Shown here one piece after another: positions 8,841 through 16,871 of a stretch of 47,407 nt of DNA (position 1 is the first letter of the stretch; each line of letters opens with the position of its first letter). The notes under the pieces are model-generated. The model made no database searches, was not told the origin of the DNA, and was given only the letters and a program-made list of their open reading frames with translations. The stretch comes from Rikenellaceae bacterium DTU001 (GTDB lineage Bacteria; Bacteroidota; Bacteroidia; Bacteroidales; DTU049). The DNA is taken from contig LFSZ01000074.1 of NCBI GenBank assembly GCA_001512885.1, positions 1 to 47,407 on the forward strand, given 5' to 3'. Made by a program: the position numbers and the translations under genes.

Positions 8841-9470
8841 TTAGCTGCCTCCTAATTCTCTAAAAAGATTTTTAATATTTAGCATTTGTATCATGAGCTC
8901 CATTGGATGATAGTCATAGATTTCATTAGTAGTGCAACATTCATCCACAAAAAACCAACTATACTTTATTGTATTGAAATTTGGCAATTCAATGTATTTA
9001 TTATTTATGATTTTTAATTTTTGATAATATACACTATCCAAATAGGTAGTAGGCTTATATGCTTGATTTTTGCTTTCCATTATTATTTTTTTATTATATT
9101 TATGTTGCAATTCTATGATTTCTTTGTTTACCCTTTCATTATTTTGTTTAGCAGATAATATTTTTTCTATCGACCAAATTGGTTCAAATTTTAGTAAAAT
9201 AAATACCTGTACCTTATCAGTTATAACTGATTCTAGGCTATCAGACTCGATATTTTTATTTTTACAATATAAAGAATCTTCACAATAAATTTTTAAATAT
9301 GGCTTATCTAATTCAAAATGCCAATTCGAGGGTAAAACAGATAAAATTTTTGATAGTGTAGGATCATCTTTAGCCCATGCTAAAACAAGTGAATCAGAAG
9401 AATTATTAACACCAAACAAAAAAATATATTGAAAAAATATAAATAAAATACTCAAATAATTCCTTTTCAT
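8841..9470 (-). CDS. Predicted secreted protein of unknown function
   Basis: This 209-residue protein has an N-terminal hydrophobic signal sequence (MKRNYLSILFIFFQYIFLFG) and no other membrane segment. Cys-containing segments (YCEDSLYC near the middle, DECCTT near the end) could form disulfides after export. The charged stretch around residues 100-130 may be helical. I recognise no family. It is convergent with meaB, 12 bases apart, and no partner gene is visible. Confidence 0.65.
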   Translation of the reverse strand: MKRNYLSILFIFFQYIFLFGVNNSSDSLVLAWAKDDPTLSKILSVLPSNWHFELDKPYLKIYCEDSLYCKNKNIESDSLESVITDKVQVFILLKFEPIWSIEKILSAKQNNERVNKEIIELQHKYNKKIIMESKNQAYKPTTYLDSVYYQKLKIINNKYIELPNFNTIKYSWFFVDECCTTNEIYDYHPMELMIQMLNIKNLFRELGGS

Positions 9471-9567
9471 CTTAAACTTTTAGAATAATACATACTAAAA
9501 TCGTGCCAACATTAGATAAAAATTTGAAAATATTATATTTTTTTACAAGTAATATAATTGTGATTTT

Positions 9568-9625
9568 ATTATTTGTAATTGATTACAAATAATTACAAAC
9601 GAATATATTCGTAAGTAATTGATTA
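9568..9625 (+). promoter_or_regulatory. Nested palindromes and direct repeats, probable operator
   Basis: Three overlapping symmetric elements lie here. At 9568-9593, two perfect 12-base arms (ATTATTTGTAAT and its complement) flank a TG centre. At 9591-9620 a 30-base palindrome is centred on the perfect 14-mer ACGAATATATTCGT (9599-9612), with two mismatched base pairs. The 11-mer GTAATTGATTA occurs at 9575-9585 and again at 9615-9625, exactly 40 bases apart. The block ends 28 bases before the promoter box of the SSB-like gene. The symmetry suggests binding by a dimeric regulator; the regulator is not known. Confidence 0.6.
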
Positions 9626-9653
9626 TTATCCGACTACAGCGAGAGCTTGATAT

Positions 9654-9661
9654 TAATTTTG
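9654..9661 (+). promoter_or_regulatory. -7 promoter box for the SSB-like gene
   Basis: TAATTTTG ends 30 bases before the ATG at 9692, just downstream of the palindrome block. Confidence 0.6.
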
Positions 9662-9691
9662 CCAAACAAACATTTCAAAAAAGAGTGAATT

Positions 9692-10165
9692 ATGAAAACA
9701 CAAGAAAAAAACAACGAAAAAATGTTAAACGAAGTAGAAAATGGTCAAGTAGAAGAATTTAGCGAAGATTTATGCTTAGACGAAAATGCTTTTGCAGAGA
9801 AATTAGCTGGTATTATCTCTGAACAACGTAGCGTAAATATGCTATTATTAAAAGGTTTCATAGCTTCTGATGTACAAGTATTCAATTATGGTACCTGGGA
9901 GAAATATAGCTTTACGCTTGGAGTATCTGAACGCAAATGGAATGGTGCAAACTTTGAATACTATAATCAATATTTACCAATAACACTAAATGGTGTATTA
10001 GCTGATATAGTAGGCAAGCAATATAAAAAAGGAAATGAAATAATAGTATTGGCTACTATACACCGTAGAGTAAAAGAAATTGATGGAAAGCGTAGAGCTT
10101 TTTATGACATCAAAGCTAATGATCTCTATGCTGTAAATAAGTCACAATCAGCTAAAGTAGCTTAA
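9692..10165 (+). CDS. Single-stranded DNA-binding protein-like OB-fold protein
   Basis: The product (157 residues) has an acidic N-terminal tail of about 45 residues and then a single OB-fold that follows the SSB pattern: LLKGFIASDVQVF, YSFTLGVSERKW, YYNQYLPITLNG, then a KKGNEIIVLATI strand and a DIKANDLY strand. It would bind single-stranded DNA in replication, repair or recombination. It lacks the acidic DDDIPF-type C-terminal tail that recruits partners in standard bacterial SSB; the acidic residues are at the N-terminus instead. It may be an auxiliary SSB rather than the main one. It is monocistronic, bounded by the operator-like block and a strong terminator. Confidence 0.75.
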   Translation: MKTQEKNNEKMLNEVENGQVEEFSEDLCLDENAFAEKLAGIISEQRSVNMLLLKGFIASDVQVFNYGTWEKYSFTLGVSERKWNGANFEYYNQYLPITLNGVLADIVGKQYKKGNEIIVLATIHRRVKEIDGKRRAFYDIKANDLYAVNKSQSAKVA

Positions 10166-10181
10166 AAAAGACAAAAAAAAT

Positions 10182-10213
10182 AAAAAAAGCGGAGTAGATG
10201 CTCCGCTTTTTTT
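10182..10213 (+). terminator. Rho-independent terminator of the SSB-like gene
   Basis: The stem is GCGGAG/CTCCGC (10189-10194 and 10201-10206) with loop TAGATG, flanked by seven A's and an eight-T run. It begins 16 bases after the stop codon. The A-tract on the left may let it work in both directions. Confidence 0.92.
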
Positions 10214-10405
10214 TATTGATTAAATGAAATTATCCAAAAAAGTTTTCTCAAAATTTTTATAACAAGGTATAGAATATTAATTATCTATAAAAAATTAAAA
10301 AAAAATCTCAAAAATAAACTAACAAAACGATGTTTATTAGTTAAAATTTTTAAATAAATAAATAAAAAAAAATTATTTATTTTATTCCAATTCAAAAATT
10401 TGATA

Positions 10406-10413
10406 TAAATTTG
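10406..10413 (+). promoter_or_regulatory. -7 promoter box for efp
   Basis: TAAATTTG fits TAnnTTTG and ends 12 bases before the ATG at 10426. Confidence 0.6.
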
Positions 10414-10425
10414 TCAAAAATATAA

Positions 10426-10992
10426 ATGGCAACAACATCAGATATAAGTAACGGAATTTGTATAGAATTTAATGGTGAACTATACACAGTGGTAGAATTT
10501 CAACATGTAAAACCTGGTAAAGGTGCTGCATTTGTTAGAACAAAGCTAAAGCATATACCCAGTGGCAAAATCATACAAAATACTTTTGCATCAGGTGCTA
10601 AAATAAATATACAACGTATCGAGAGACGTCCTTATCAATTTTTATATAAGGAAAATGAATATTATCATTTTATGCATACAGAGACTTTTGAGCAAATAAT
10701 GATTTCTGAATCATTGATAAATGCTCCTCAATTTCTTAAAGAAGGTCAAGAGGTTGAAATCATATTTCATGCAAATAGTGAGACACCACTTTTATGCGAA
10801 TTACCTACCTACGTTGTATTAGAAGTTACTTATAGTGAACCAGGAGTACGGGGAGATACAGCTACTAATGCTATGAAATTGGCAATTTTAGAAACTGGGG
10901 TAGAAATAAAAGTACCTTTATTTATAAATGTAGGCGACAAAATAAAAGTAAACACGCAAACAGGAGAATATGGTGAAAGAGTTAATAATTAA
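10426..10992 (+). CDS. efp: Translation elongation factor P
   Basis: EF-P binds between the P and E sites of the ribosome and relieves stalling at polyproline stretches. All three beta-barrel domains are present in 188 residues: an N-terminal KOW-like domain, then two OB domains ending with GDKIKVNTQTGEYGERV. The loop tip PGKGAAF (30-36) carries Lys32, the site modified in lysine-type EF-P. The modifying enzymes are not in the window. The lpxD-like gene starts 30 bases after the stop and is probably co-transcribed. Confidence 0.97.
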   Translation: MATTSDISNGICIEFNGELYTVVEFQHVKPGKGAAFVRTKLKHIPSGKIIQNTFASGAKINIQRIERRPYQFLYKENEYYHFMHTETFEQIMISESLINAPQFLKEGQEVEIIFHANSETPLLCELPTYVVLEVTYSEPGVRGDTATNAMKLAILETGVEIKVPLFINVGDKIKVNTQTGEYGERVNN

Positions 10993-11022
10993 TATTAAAA
11001 ATTTTAAAAAAATACTTGAAAA

Positions 11023-12030
11023 ATGACACTAGATAGATCATACAGTATTCAAGAAATTATTTCAATAATTGATAATCCACTTGCAAAAGTAATAGGAGAT
11101 ACTTCTATAAAAGCAACAGGTATAAATGAGATACATAGAGTGAATCCGGGAGATATCACCTTCGTCGATAATGAAAAATATTTTAATCGCGTTTTATCTT
11201 GTGATGCTTCTATCATTATATTAAATAAAGAAATAGAAGCTCCAGATGGAAAAGTTTTAATATACTCAGACGATCCATTTAGAGATTATGTAAAATTGGT
11301 TAAATTTTTTGCTCCTTTTATACCACAAGATATGGCCATTCATCCAAGTGCAGAAATAGGCAAAGGCACTATAATTCAACCTCTTGTATTTATTGGACCA
11401 AATGTTAAGATTGGTGAAAATTGTATCATTCACCCTAACGTAAGCATTCATGCAAATAGCATTATAGGCAATAATGTTATAATTAATAGTGGTTCTGTAA
11501 TAGGCGGAGAAGCTTTTTACTTTAAACGTAGACCTGACTATTTAGACAAATTAGAAGGTTGTGGTAGAGTAGTAATAGAGGATAACGTGGAAATAGGATC
11601 TTGCTGTACTATCGATAGAGGAGTATCTGCTGATACTATAATAGGGAAAGGAACTAAGTTGGACAATTTGATACAAGTAGGACATGATACCATAATAGGA
11701 AAAAATTGTTTAATAGCAGCTCAAGCTGGCATAGCTGGTGTAGTAAACATAGAAGATAATGTGATACTTTGGGGACAAGTAGGTGTACAAAAAGATCTTA
11801 CTATTGGTAAAGGGGCTGTAGTTTTAGGACAATCGGGGATAGCTAAATCAATTGAGCCCGGAAAAGTGTATTTTGGTAGTCCAGCTAGAGAAGCATCAGA
11901 TAAAATGAGAGAAATTGCATTATTAAAAAAATTACCTGAACTCTTTGAAATAGTAAATAACTTAATGAGAATTCATGGTATCGACTCAGATCTAAAAATA
12001 AATAATAAAAATCTTAATAATTTTGAATAA
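11023..12030 (+). CDS. lpxD: LpxD-like UDP-3-O-acylglucosamine N-acyltransferase
   Basis: This is a left-handed beta-helix acyltransferase of the lipid A pathway. The N-terminal uridine-binding domain covers about 1-100. Hexapeptide repeats run from about 105 to 285 ([35 protein letters not shown]). The general base is likely His221 in QVGHDTIIG. The segment [13 protein letters not shown] differs from the classical LpxD loop GGDGFGF. In Bacteroidetes such a variant exists as a second LpxD-like paralogue next to efp, so this may not be the main lipid A enzyme. The symbol is therefore provisional. Confidence 0.85.
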   Translation: MTLDRSYSIQEIISIIDNPLAKVIGDTSIKATGINEIHRVNPGDITFVDNEKYFNRVLSCDASIIILNKEIEAPDGKVLIYSDDPFRDYVKLVKFFAPFIPQDMAIHPSAEIGKGTIIQPLVFIGPNVKIGENCIIHPNVSIHANSIIGNNVIINSGSVIGGEAFYFKRRPDYLDKLEGCGRVVIEDNVEIGSCCTIDRGVSADTIIGKGTKLDNLIQVGHDTIIGKNCLIAAQAGIAGVVNIEDNVILWGQVGVQKDLTIGKGAVVLGQSGIAKSIEPGKVYFGSPAREASDKMREIALLKKLPELFEIVNNLMRIHGIDSDLKINNKNLNNFE

Positions 12031-12115
12031 TTTTTTTTTAATTATTATGATTATGAAGTAAGAAAATAATGACATCGATGCTAATTCATTTACCATAATG
12101 GTAGGATGCAAAAGT

Positions 12116-13180
12116 CTACAATATGCGACATATCATACCAGGTACTAGCTCGGCTTCTATAGTCAAAAGTAATTCACCGTTTTCAGAAATTTTATAAACT
12201 GATCCATTGTGCATATAATCTTTTACATCACTCACCCAGAAGCAGTTATCATCACCATCCCACATTAGATAATACAAACTAGAACTACTAGAAGCAGCAT
12301 ATAAAGTATTGATAGACAATATGTTATGATCATCAATAGTAGCAGATTGTATAGCATTATTATTCAGAAAATACATTTTGCCATTCCTAATAATCAGATA
12401 AGATGGATAATCATTATTATTAGGAAAATTCCAATAGTGAACGATTTGATGATTATCTAAAGAAATTTTAGAAATTTTAGCATTTTCTTCGTGCATATAT
12501 CCACCTGTAGACAGTACCCATAAGTAATTATCTTTGTACACGATAGTTTGAGGTTCTATACCGACTTCGATGCTATCAATTAATTGATTCTGAACTAGAT
12601 CTATAACCATTACAAATTTATTAGCTTTGCCACTATAATAGTTGGACCAAGCTAATCCATAAATTTTACTATTTACCTCAATTATCTGCTCTATTGGCCT
12701 ATCACAATAAATTTTAGAAATACTATTGTCTATTGAGTTAATCACATATAAATAAGATTCAGTAAGGCTAGATACATAAATATGTCGTAAATCTCTAAAA
12801 ACTATTTCTCTAGGTGATGGCACATCATACTCACTCAAAAGTAAAAAATTATGCAGATTTACAATATAAACTTTATTAGAATTATTGACTGTGATAATGG
12901 CTACATCATCAGATACAGCTAGTCTGTATGGTAGATCACCGAGCAGTTTATTATTAATATTATAAAAAATCTGATGACTAACTTTATTAGTAGAAAAATC
13001 ATAATAAGATATCTCACCATTACCTTGACCAAAAAGCCCTTCATTGATGATAAGAACTCCATCAGTTATAAAGCTAACATCATTATCAGGATTTACTGGT
13101 GTCTCATTTGGCTCATCATTATTACAACTTATTAATATGAGAGCGAAAACTAAAAAAATAATTAAATTTAATTTTTTCAT
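12116..13180 (-). CDS. btuG: BtuG-like beta-propeller surface lipoprotein (B12 capture)
   Basis: I choose the ATG at 13180, not the in-frame upstream one at 13264, because it gives a clean lipoprotein signal, MKKLNLIIFLVFALILISC, with lipidated Cys19; the earlier start would overlap the receptor gene. The mature protein, 354 residues with signal, shows repeated strand motifs of a YncE-like seven-bladed propeller (GVLIINEG, VIDL, LWVLSTGG, DNCFWVSDV). It lies 29 bases downstream of the BtuB-like receptor and behind the same cobalamin riboswitch. In Bacteroides, BtuG lipoproteins with this fold and position bind B12 and hand it to BtuB. Function here is inferred from fold and context. Confidence 0.82.
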   Translation of the reverse strand: MKKLNLIIFLVFALILISCNNDEPNETPVNPDNDVSFITDGVLIINEGLFGQGNGEISYYDFSTNKVSHQIFYNINNKLLGDLPYRLAVSDDVAIITVNNSNKVYIVNLHNFLLLSEYDVPSPREIVFRDLRHIYVSSLTESYLYVINSIDNSISKIYCDRPIEQIIEVNSKIYGLAWSNYYSGKANKFVMVIDLVQNQLIDSIEVGIEPQTIVYKDNYLWVLSTGGYMHEENAKISKISLDNHQIVHYWNFPNNNDYPSYLIIRNGKMYFLNNNAIQSATIDDHNILSINTLYAASSSSSLYYLMWDGDDNCFWVSDVKDYMHNGSVYKISENGELLLTIEAELVPGMICRIL

Positions 13181-13209
13181 AATTTTATTTTTTATATGGT
13201 TTCTAAAAA

Positions 13210-15090
13210 TTATAATTCTATTTGCAAGGAAAAAATATAATATCTTCGAGGCATAGGATACCAAGCTACTGTACAGTAATTAGCATTAGTTAAATTTTTT
13301 ACCCAAATGCTATAATGCATAGATACTTTTTTGATATTATGCTCGTAAGATAATCCAAGATTTTGAACTGCATACCAGGGTAAATATCTATCATTATCAA
13401 AAGTACTAAATCGTTTAGAATTGTACGAATATTCATAATTTATTTTCCAATGATTTTTTATTGATAAATTAATAAGTTCATTAAAAATATAATTAGGTAC
13501 ATAAATAAGCTCTTTGTGAGTTTCTCTATCCTCAGCATATTGAACCAAAAAATTAGATGTAAAGCGTAAAATAAAATTATTAAACGTAAAATCTAGTTTC
13601 CAATTAGCTTGTATTCCATTTTGAATAGCTTTATTTATATTAATTGGGGTCCAGATAGCTTGATTTTCAGAGGGTTTCCATTGAATCAAATTATTGGTAA
13701 AATAATAAAAAGGATTTATTTCGCAAATAGAATAGAAAAATCCTTTATTAAATAACCATTTCACTTTAATATCAAAATTATTACTTGCTTCTGGTATCAG
13801 ATCAGGATTACCACCTGGCACCCAATATAAATCATTGAATGAGGGCAATCTCTCCAGATGGCTGAGAGCACCCGCTACAATAAAATTGTGATTACCATAT
13901 TTCCACTTTTTGCTAACTCCTATTCCGCCCTGTGGATAATATTTTTTAAAATTTTTAATTTGCAATTGCTCGCTTACCCACCATTGCCAGCCATTATTTT
14001 CGTAATTATAAATTAACGATTGATCTGTAATATATCTATCAGCTATTTTCTGATAAGCAGAGCTATTCAAATATTGATAAGAAAATCTAATTCTTAACAA
14101 CAACTGATGATCTCCAAAAGTAAAATTACTCTGATGATATATTTGTGGAGCTAAACTATTAGAAACAGTTTCTGCTGGCGGTAAATTAGAATTATATTCA
14201 TATTGCTCACTATACCAACCAAAGGAAGAATAATGCTGCCAATGAAAGCTCGATGACCAATTATATCTCAGATAAGCTAATTGAATATTTTCATTTTGCG
14301 TAGCATTATTATCTAATTGTGCACTTAATATAGAAGCTGGCACTTCATTTTGGTGATACTGAATATTAAAACCCATCTGCCATTTATTTAATTTAATATC
14401 AAAGCTGAGCTGTTGTCCCAAATGCTCATTATCTCTTTTCACTTCTAATTTATTATTATGCATTGTATTTATAAATTCATAATAATTTTTATCAAAACTT
14501 CCATTGTATTGAACTCTAAAGGCATTACCATTTTTTAACTGTTGTGAAATAGAAAATTCTATATCATTATTATTAATAGTAGCAAATGAATATCCAATAT
14601 AATAATGATTCTTGCCAGCAAAAACAGATTCAGCTTCTATGATGGAACCTAAGGCACCTGGAAAACCTAAGGAACTAAAAGCACCTTCATAATTATTAAT
14701 ACGAAAATTATTAGAAAAAAAAGATAACCATAAACTCTGCCCTAAAGAATATGACAATAAAGGAATATCATTCCAAATAAGTAAAGTATGACCAGCACCA
14801 AAACCACGAAAAGAAATAGAAGCATTCTGCACACCATATTCCTTTAGATATACAGGTGTTTGCATTTTTATTATTTGCAACCATTGTCTTTCTGCAATAG
14901 GTATGAAATGCATAGAATCGCTAATAGAGAAACTATTAATAAAAGTAGAAAGTCTACCCATTTTTTGTGTAGAATCAATGATTTCAATCTTTTGCAAATA
15001 AATGGTATCCTGACAACAAGAATAATCAGAATTGAAAATAATATAAATAAAACAAATAATAATAATCGTATGCTTATAAAAATTAATCAT
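13210..15090 (-). CDS. btuB: TonB-dependent outer-membrane receptor, BtuB-like (vitamin B12)
   Basis: This 626-residue TonB-dependent channel starts with a signal peptide (about 1-26). A plug domain follows (about 45-150), recognisable by SISFRGFGAGHTLLIWNDIPL, and then a beta-barrel of alternating aromatic strands. It ends in IFSLQIEL, although the terminal aromatic residue usual for barrel proteins is a leucine. There is no N-terminal carboxypeptidase-like extension of the SusC type. The cobalamin riboswitch 70-250 bases upstream and the BtuG-like gene downstream identify the substrate as a corrinoid. The TonB/ExbBD energising system and BtuCDF transporter are not in the window. Confidence 0.9.
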   Translation of the reverse strand: MINFYKHTIIIICFIYIIFNSDYSCCQDTIYLQKIEIIDSTQKMGRLSTFINSFSISDSMHFIPIAERQWLQIIKMQTPVYLKEYGVQNASISFRGFGAGHTLLIWNDIPLLSYSLGQSLWLSFFSNNFRINNYEGAFSSLGFPGALGSIIEAESVFAGKNHYYIGYSFATINNNDIEFSISQQLKNGNAFRVQYNGSFDKNYYEFINTMHNNKLEVKRDNEHLGQQLSFDIKLNKWQMGFNIQYHQNEVPASILSAQLDNNATQNENIQLAYLRYNWSSSFHWQHYSSFGWYSEQYEYNSNLPPAETVSNSLAPQIYHQSNFTFGDHQLLLRIRFSYQYLNSSAYQKIADRYITDQSLIYNYENNGWQWWVSEQLQIKNFKKYYPQGGIGVSKKWKYGNHNFIVAGALSHLERLPSFNDLYWVPGGNPDLIPEASNNFDIKVKWLFNKGFFYSICEINPFYYFTNNLIQWKPSENQAIWTPININKAIQNGIQANWKLDFTFNNFILRFTSNFLVQYAEDRETHKELIYVPNYIFNELINLSIKNHWKINYEYSYNSKRFSTFDNDRYLPWYAVQNLGLSYEHNIKKVSMHYSIWVKNLTNANYCTVAWYPMPRRYYIFSLQIEL

Positions 15091-15117
15091 AAAAATGATT
15101 TTAATAATTTTCTACTC

Positions 15118-15338
15118 CTTTTGACCCCGAAAAGAATAGTCCTAAAAAAGGATAAAAAGTTTTAGCAGGTCTTCTGGCTTGCTCACCTCTATCACCTTCC
15201 CATCTTATAAAAAGATAGTGGTTAATAGTATTAAGATAGAGGTAAAAAAGAGCTAACAGCTGCGGGCACAGCTCGGGATTCACACCCGATTCCCTATTAG
15301 TTTGTTTATAATGAATTTTTATTAAACAAACACTAAAA
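15118..15338 (-). ncRNA. Cobalamin riboswitch upstream of btuB
   Basis: Read on the minus strand, the leader contains the hallmarks of the B12 aptamer. These are AGGGAATCGGGTGTGAATCC around 15296-15277, then GAGCTGTGCCCGCAGCTGTTAG (about 15275-15254), and near the 3' end AAGCCAGAAGACCTGC (15180-15165). Just downstream, AAAAGGAG (15122-15115) can pair with CCTTTT (15151-15146), a possible expression platform that would occlude a Shine-Dalgarno-like purine run. When cobalamin binds, expression of btuB and btuG should fall. The 5' boundary is set by the promoter box and is approximate. Confidence 0.9.
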
Positions 15339-15345
15339 CTAATTG

Positions 15346-15353
15346 CAAAAATA
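15346..15353 (-). promoter_or_regulatory. -7 promoter box of the B12 uptake operon
   Basis: TATTTTTG on the minus strand fits TAnnTTTG and would start transcription near 15338, just before the riboswitch. Confidence 0.5.
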
Positions 15354-15622
15354 TATAATAAATTTAGAAGAAAAAAATTCAAATAAATATTGTGAATGGA
15401 TCATTTTAATTATTTCAGCTTTGTTCTAAAATTATTAATTAACTTATTGTTGGTATTTTTTTTGCTCTATTCAATAAATGAGTTTTGATTAGTGAAATAA
15501 TCATAATGTTATTTCTGTGTTATAATTCTGAATATAGCTAAAATAAATAAGAAACATTGGTAATTTTAATTGAATTAAAAAAGCCTATTGAGTATATTTA
15601 AAAGGAATCGAAAAAAGTCCAG

Positions 15623-16747
15623 AAACAAATCATTGTTTTACTTGAAGTAGTTTATCTATATTTCGTATTCACCAGCCGCCAATACTCATCCCACGCCCAT
15701 CTGTCCGAGGATGCGAGGTTTAAAAGCCTACCAATGTCTGATTCTATCTCACTTGTCAAGTATTTATGTGTGATTACAAACCACATCAGATAGCTCTGCA
15801 AGTATTTGGTAGCCACTCCTCTAAATCGTTGCAACCAAACCTTGAAATCATTTATATGCTTATCCACAACCTGTACACTGTATACACCGCGTCTAATCTG
15901 CGTTTTGTTTACAACAACTTTTTTGCTTTTGGTCCCTTTCACAGCTTTTTTGAATTCCTTCTTTTGCTTCACACATATTAAGTTGCTATCTGTCACTCTA
16001 TGCGATAGCTCTTCCCTTATCTGACTATTGGTTACTTTTTTGCGTCCTACATGTTTGAAAAGTAAATTGCCTTCTCTGTCTGTCATTACTAGCACAGCTA
16101 CTTTGGAATGTTTCTTTTTCTTTGCTTTTTCGTATTCTTTTCGGCTTCTGTATTTACGACCTTTTTCTGAATATTTCATTAGCAGCTCATCAGCCTCTAC
16201 AATGCCTGAGAAGCTGATACCTCCTTGTAATGATTTGATCGCTGCTAGTATCTTGTGTCGCCAATTGAAACTTGTTCTCAGACTTATGCCTACCTCAGAT
16301 GCGCAAGCTCTTAGACTTTTGCCTTCTAGCATGCATTTTAGGTATTCGAGCATTTTATCAGCTTTTCGCATGCGATATACGAAGGTTCTAGCTGTTTCGC
16401 GGTATTGTCGGCCACAATCTTTGCATTTGTACACTTGTTTGCCGTCACGTACTCCAGCTTTTATTACATTTTCGCTTTCGCATCTAGGACAGATGGGGGC
16501 TGTGCTTTGTATTTTTAGCTTCTGATAATCTACAGCCGTGTAGTTGTTTTTTAATAAAAATTGATATAGATTATCTAGAAATCTACGTTTCTGCTCTTTG
16601 GGTAGAGCTTGATAATCTAATAAATTAAAATTATCCATAATTATTTTTTTGTAAAATTAAATAAAAATTATTTAATGGTAGTATAAAATACGTAAAGTAA
16701 AACAAAGAATATTGTTCCTCTAACCCCCATACAAAGCCTAATATTTC
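15623..16747 (-). mobile_element. IS1595-family insertion sequence, full-length copy
   Basis: The element carries one transposase gene between imperfect inverted repeats. The left end AATCATTGTTTTACTT (from 15628) corresponds to CTTTGTTTTACTT read inward from the right (about 16708-16696). Similarity with the derivative at 41031-41392 begins at 15623 and continues past the right repeat to about 16747, which is why I set the right limit there. Target-site duplications could not be defined. The element sits between the B12 operon and mutS without breaking a visible gene. Confidence 0.75.
15652..16638 (-). CDS. IS1595-family transposase
   Basis: The 328-residue protein has an N-terminal zinc ribbon with Cys50, Cys53, Cys72 and Cys75 (CPRC, CKDC), a helix-turn-helix segment at about 93-135 (CMLEGKSLRACASEVGIS), and an ISXO2-like DDE domain from about 145. 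The first catalytic Asp is likely Asp150 in VEADEL. The second Asp, usually found in a C-T-D-G/S pattern, is not visible: this copy reads NLICVKQKKEF. The C-terminal block RFRGVATKYLQSYLMWF is typical of the family. The reading frame is intact, but the missing Asp raises doubt about activity. A truncated relative (41060-41296) shares nearly identical C-terminal residues. Confidence 0.88.
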   Translation of the reverse strand: MDNFNLLDYQALPKEQKRRFLDNLYQFLLKNNYTAVDYQKLKIQSTAPICPRCESENVIKAGVRDGKQVYKCKDCGRQYRETARTFVYRMRKADKMLEYLKCMLEGKSLRACASEVGISLRTSFNWRHKILAAIKSLQGGISFSGIVEADELLMKYSEKGRKYRSRKEYEKAKKKKHSKVAVLVMTDREGNLLFKHVGRKKVTNSQIREELSHRVTDSNLICVKQKKEFKKAVKGTKSKKVVVNKTQIRRGVYSVQVVDKHINDFKVWLQRFRGVATKYLQSYLMWFVITHKYLTSEIESDIGRLLNLASSDRWAWDEYWRLVNTKYR

Positions 16748-16871
16748 CAAAAAAAATTAAATTAAATGGTCAAAGCAAATAGTTTTTTAAAAAAAATTAT
16801 CATTATTTTTTATTAATTTTACTTCTGATTTTTTTTTAATTAAACAGTATTTTTTTTTAAAAAACTATTTC

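Noticed and set aside
13181-13264. Longer N-terminus for the BtuG-like protein
   Set aside because: The extension overlaps the end of the receptor gene and would bury the lipoprotein signal; the ATG at 13180 is clearly better.
15101-15382. Minus-strand open frame of 93 codons upstream of btuB
   Set aside because: It covers the cobalamin riboswitch; its codons coincide with conserved aptamer motifs and it resembles no protein.
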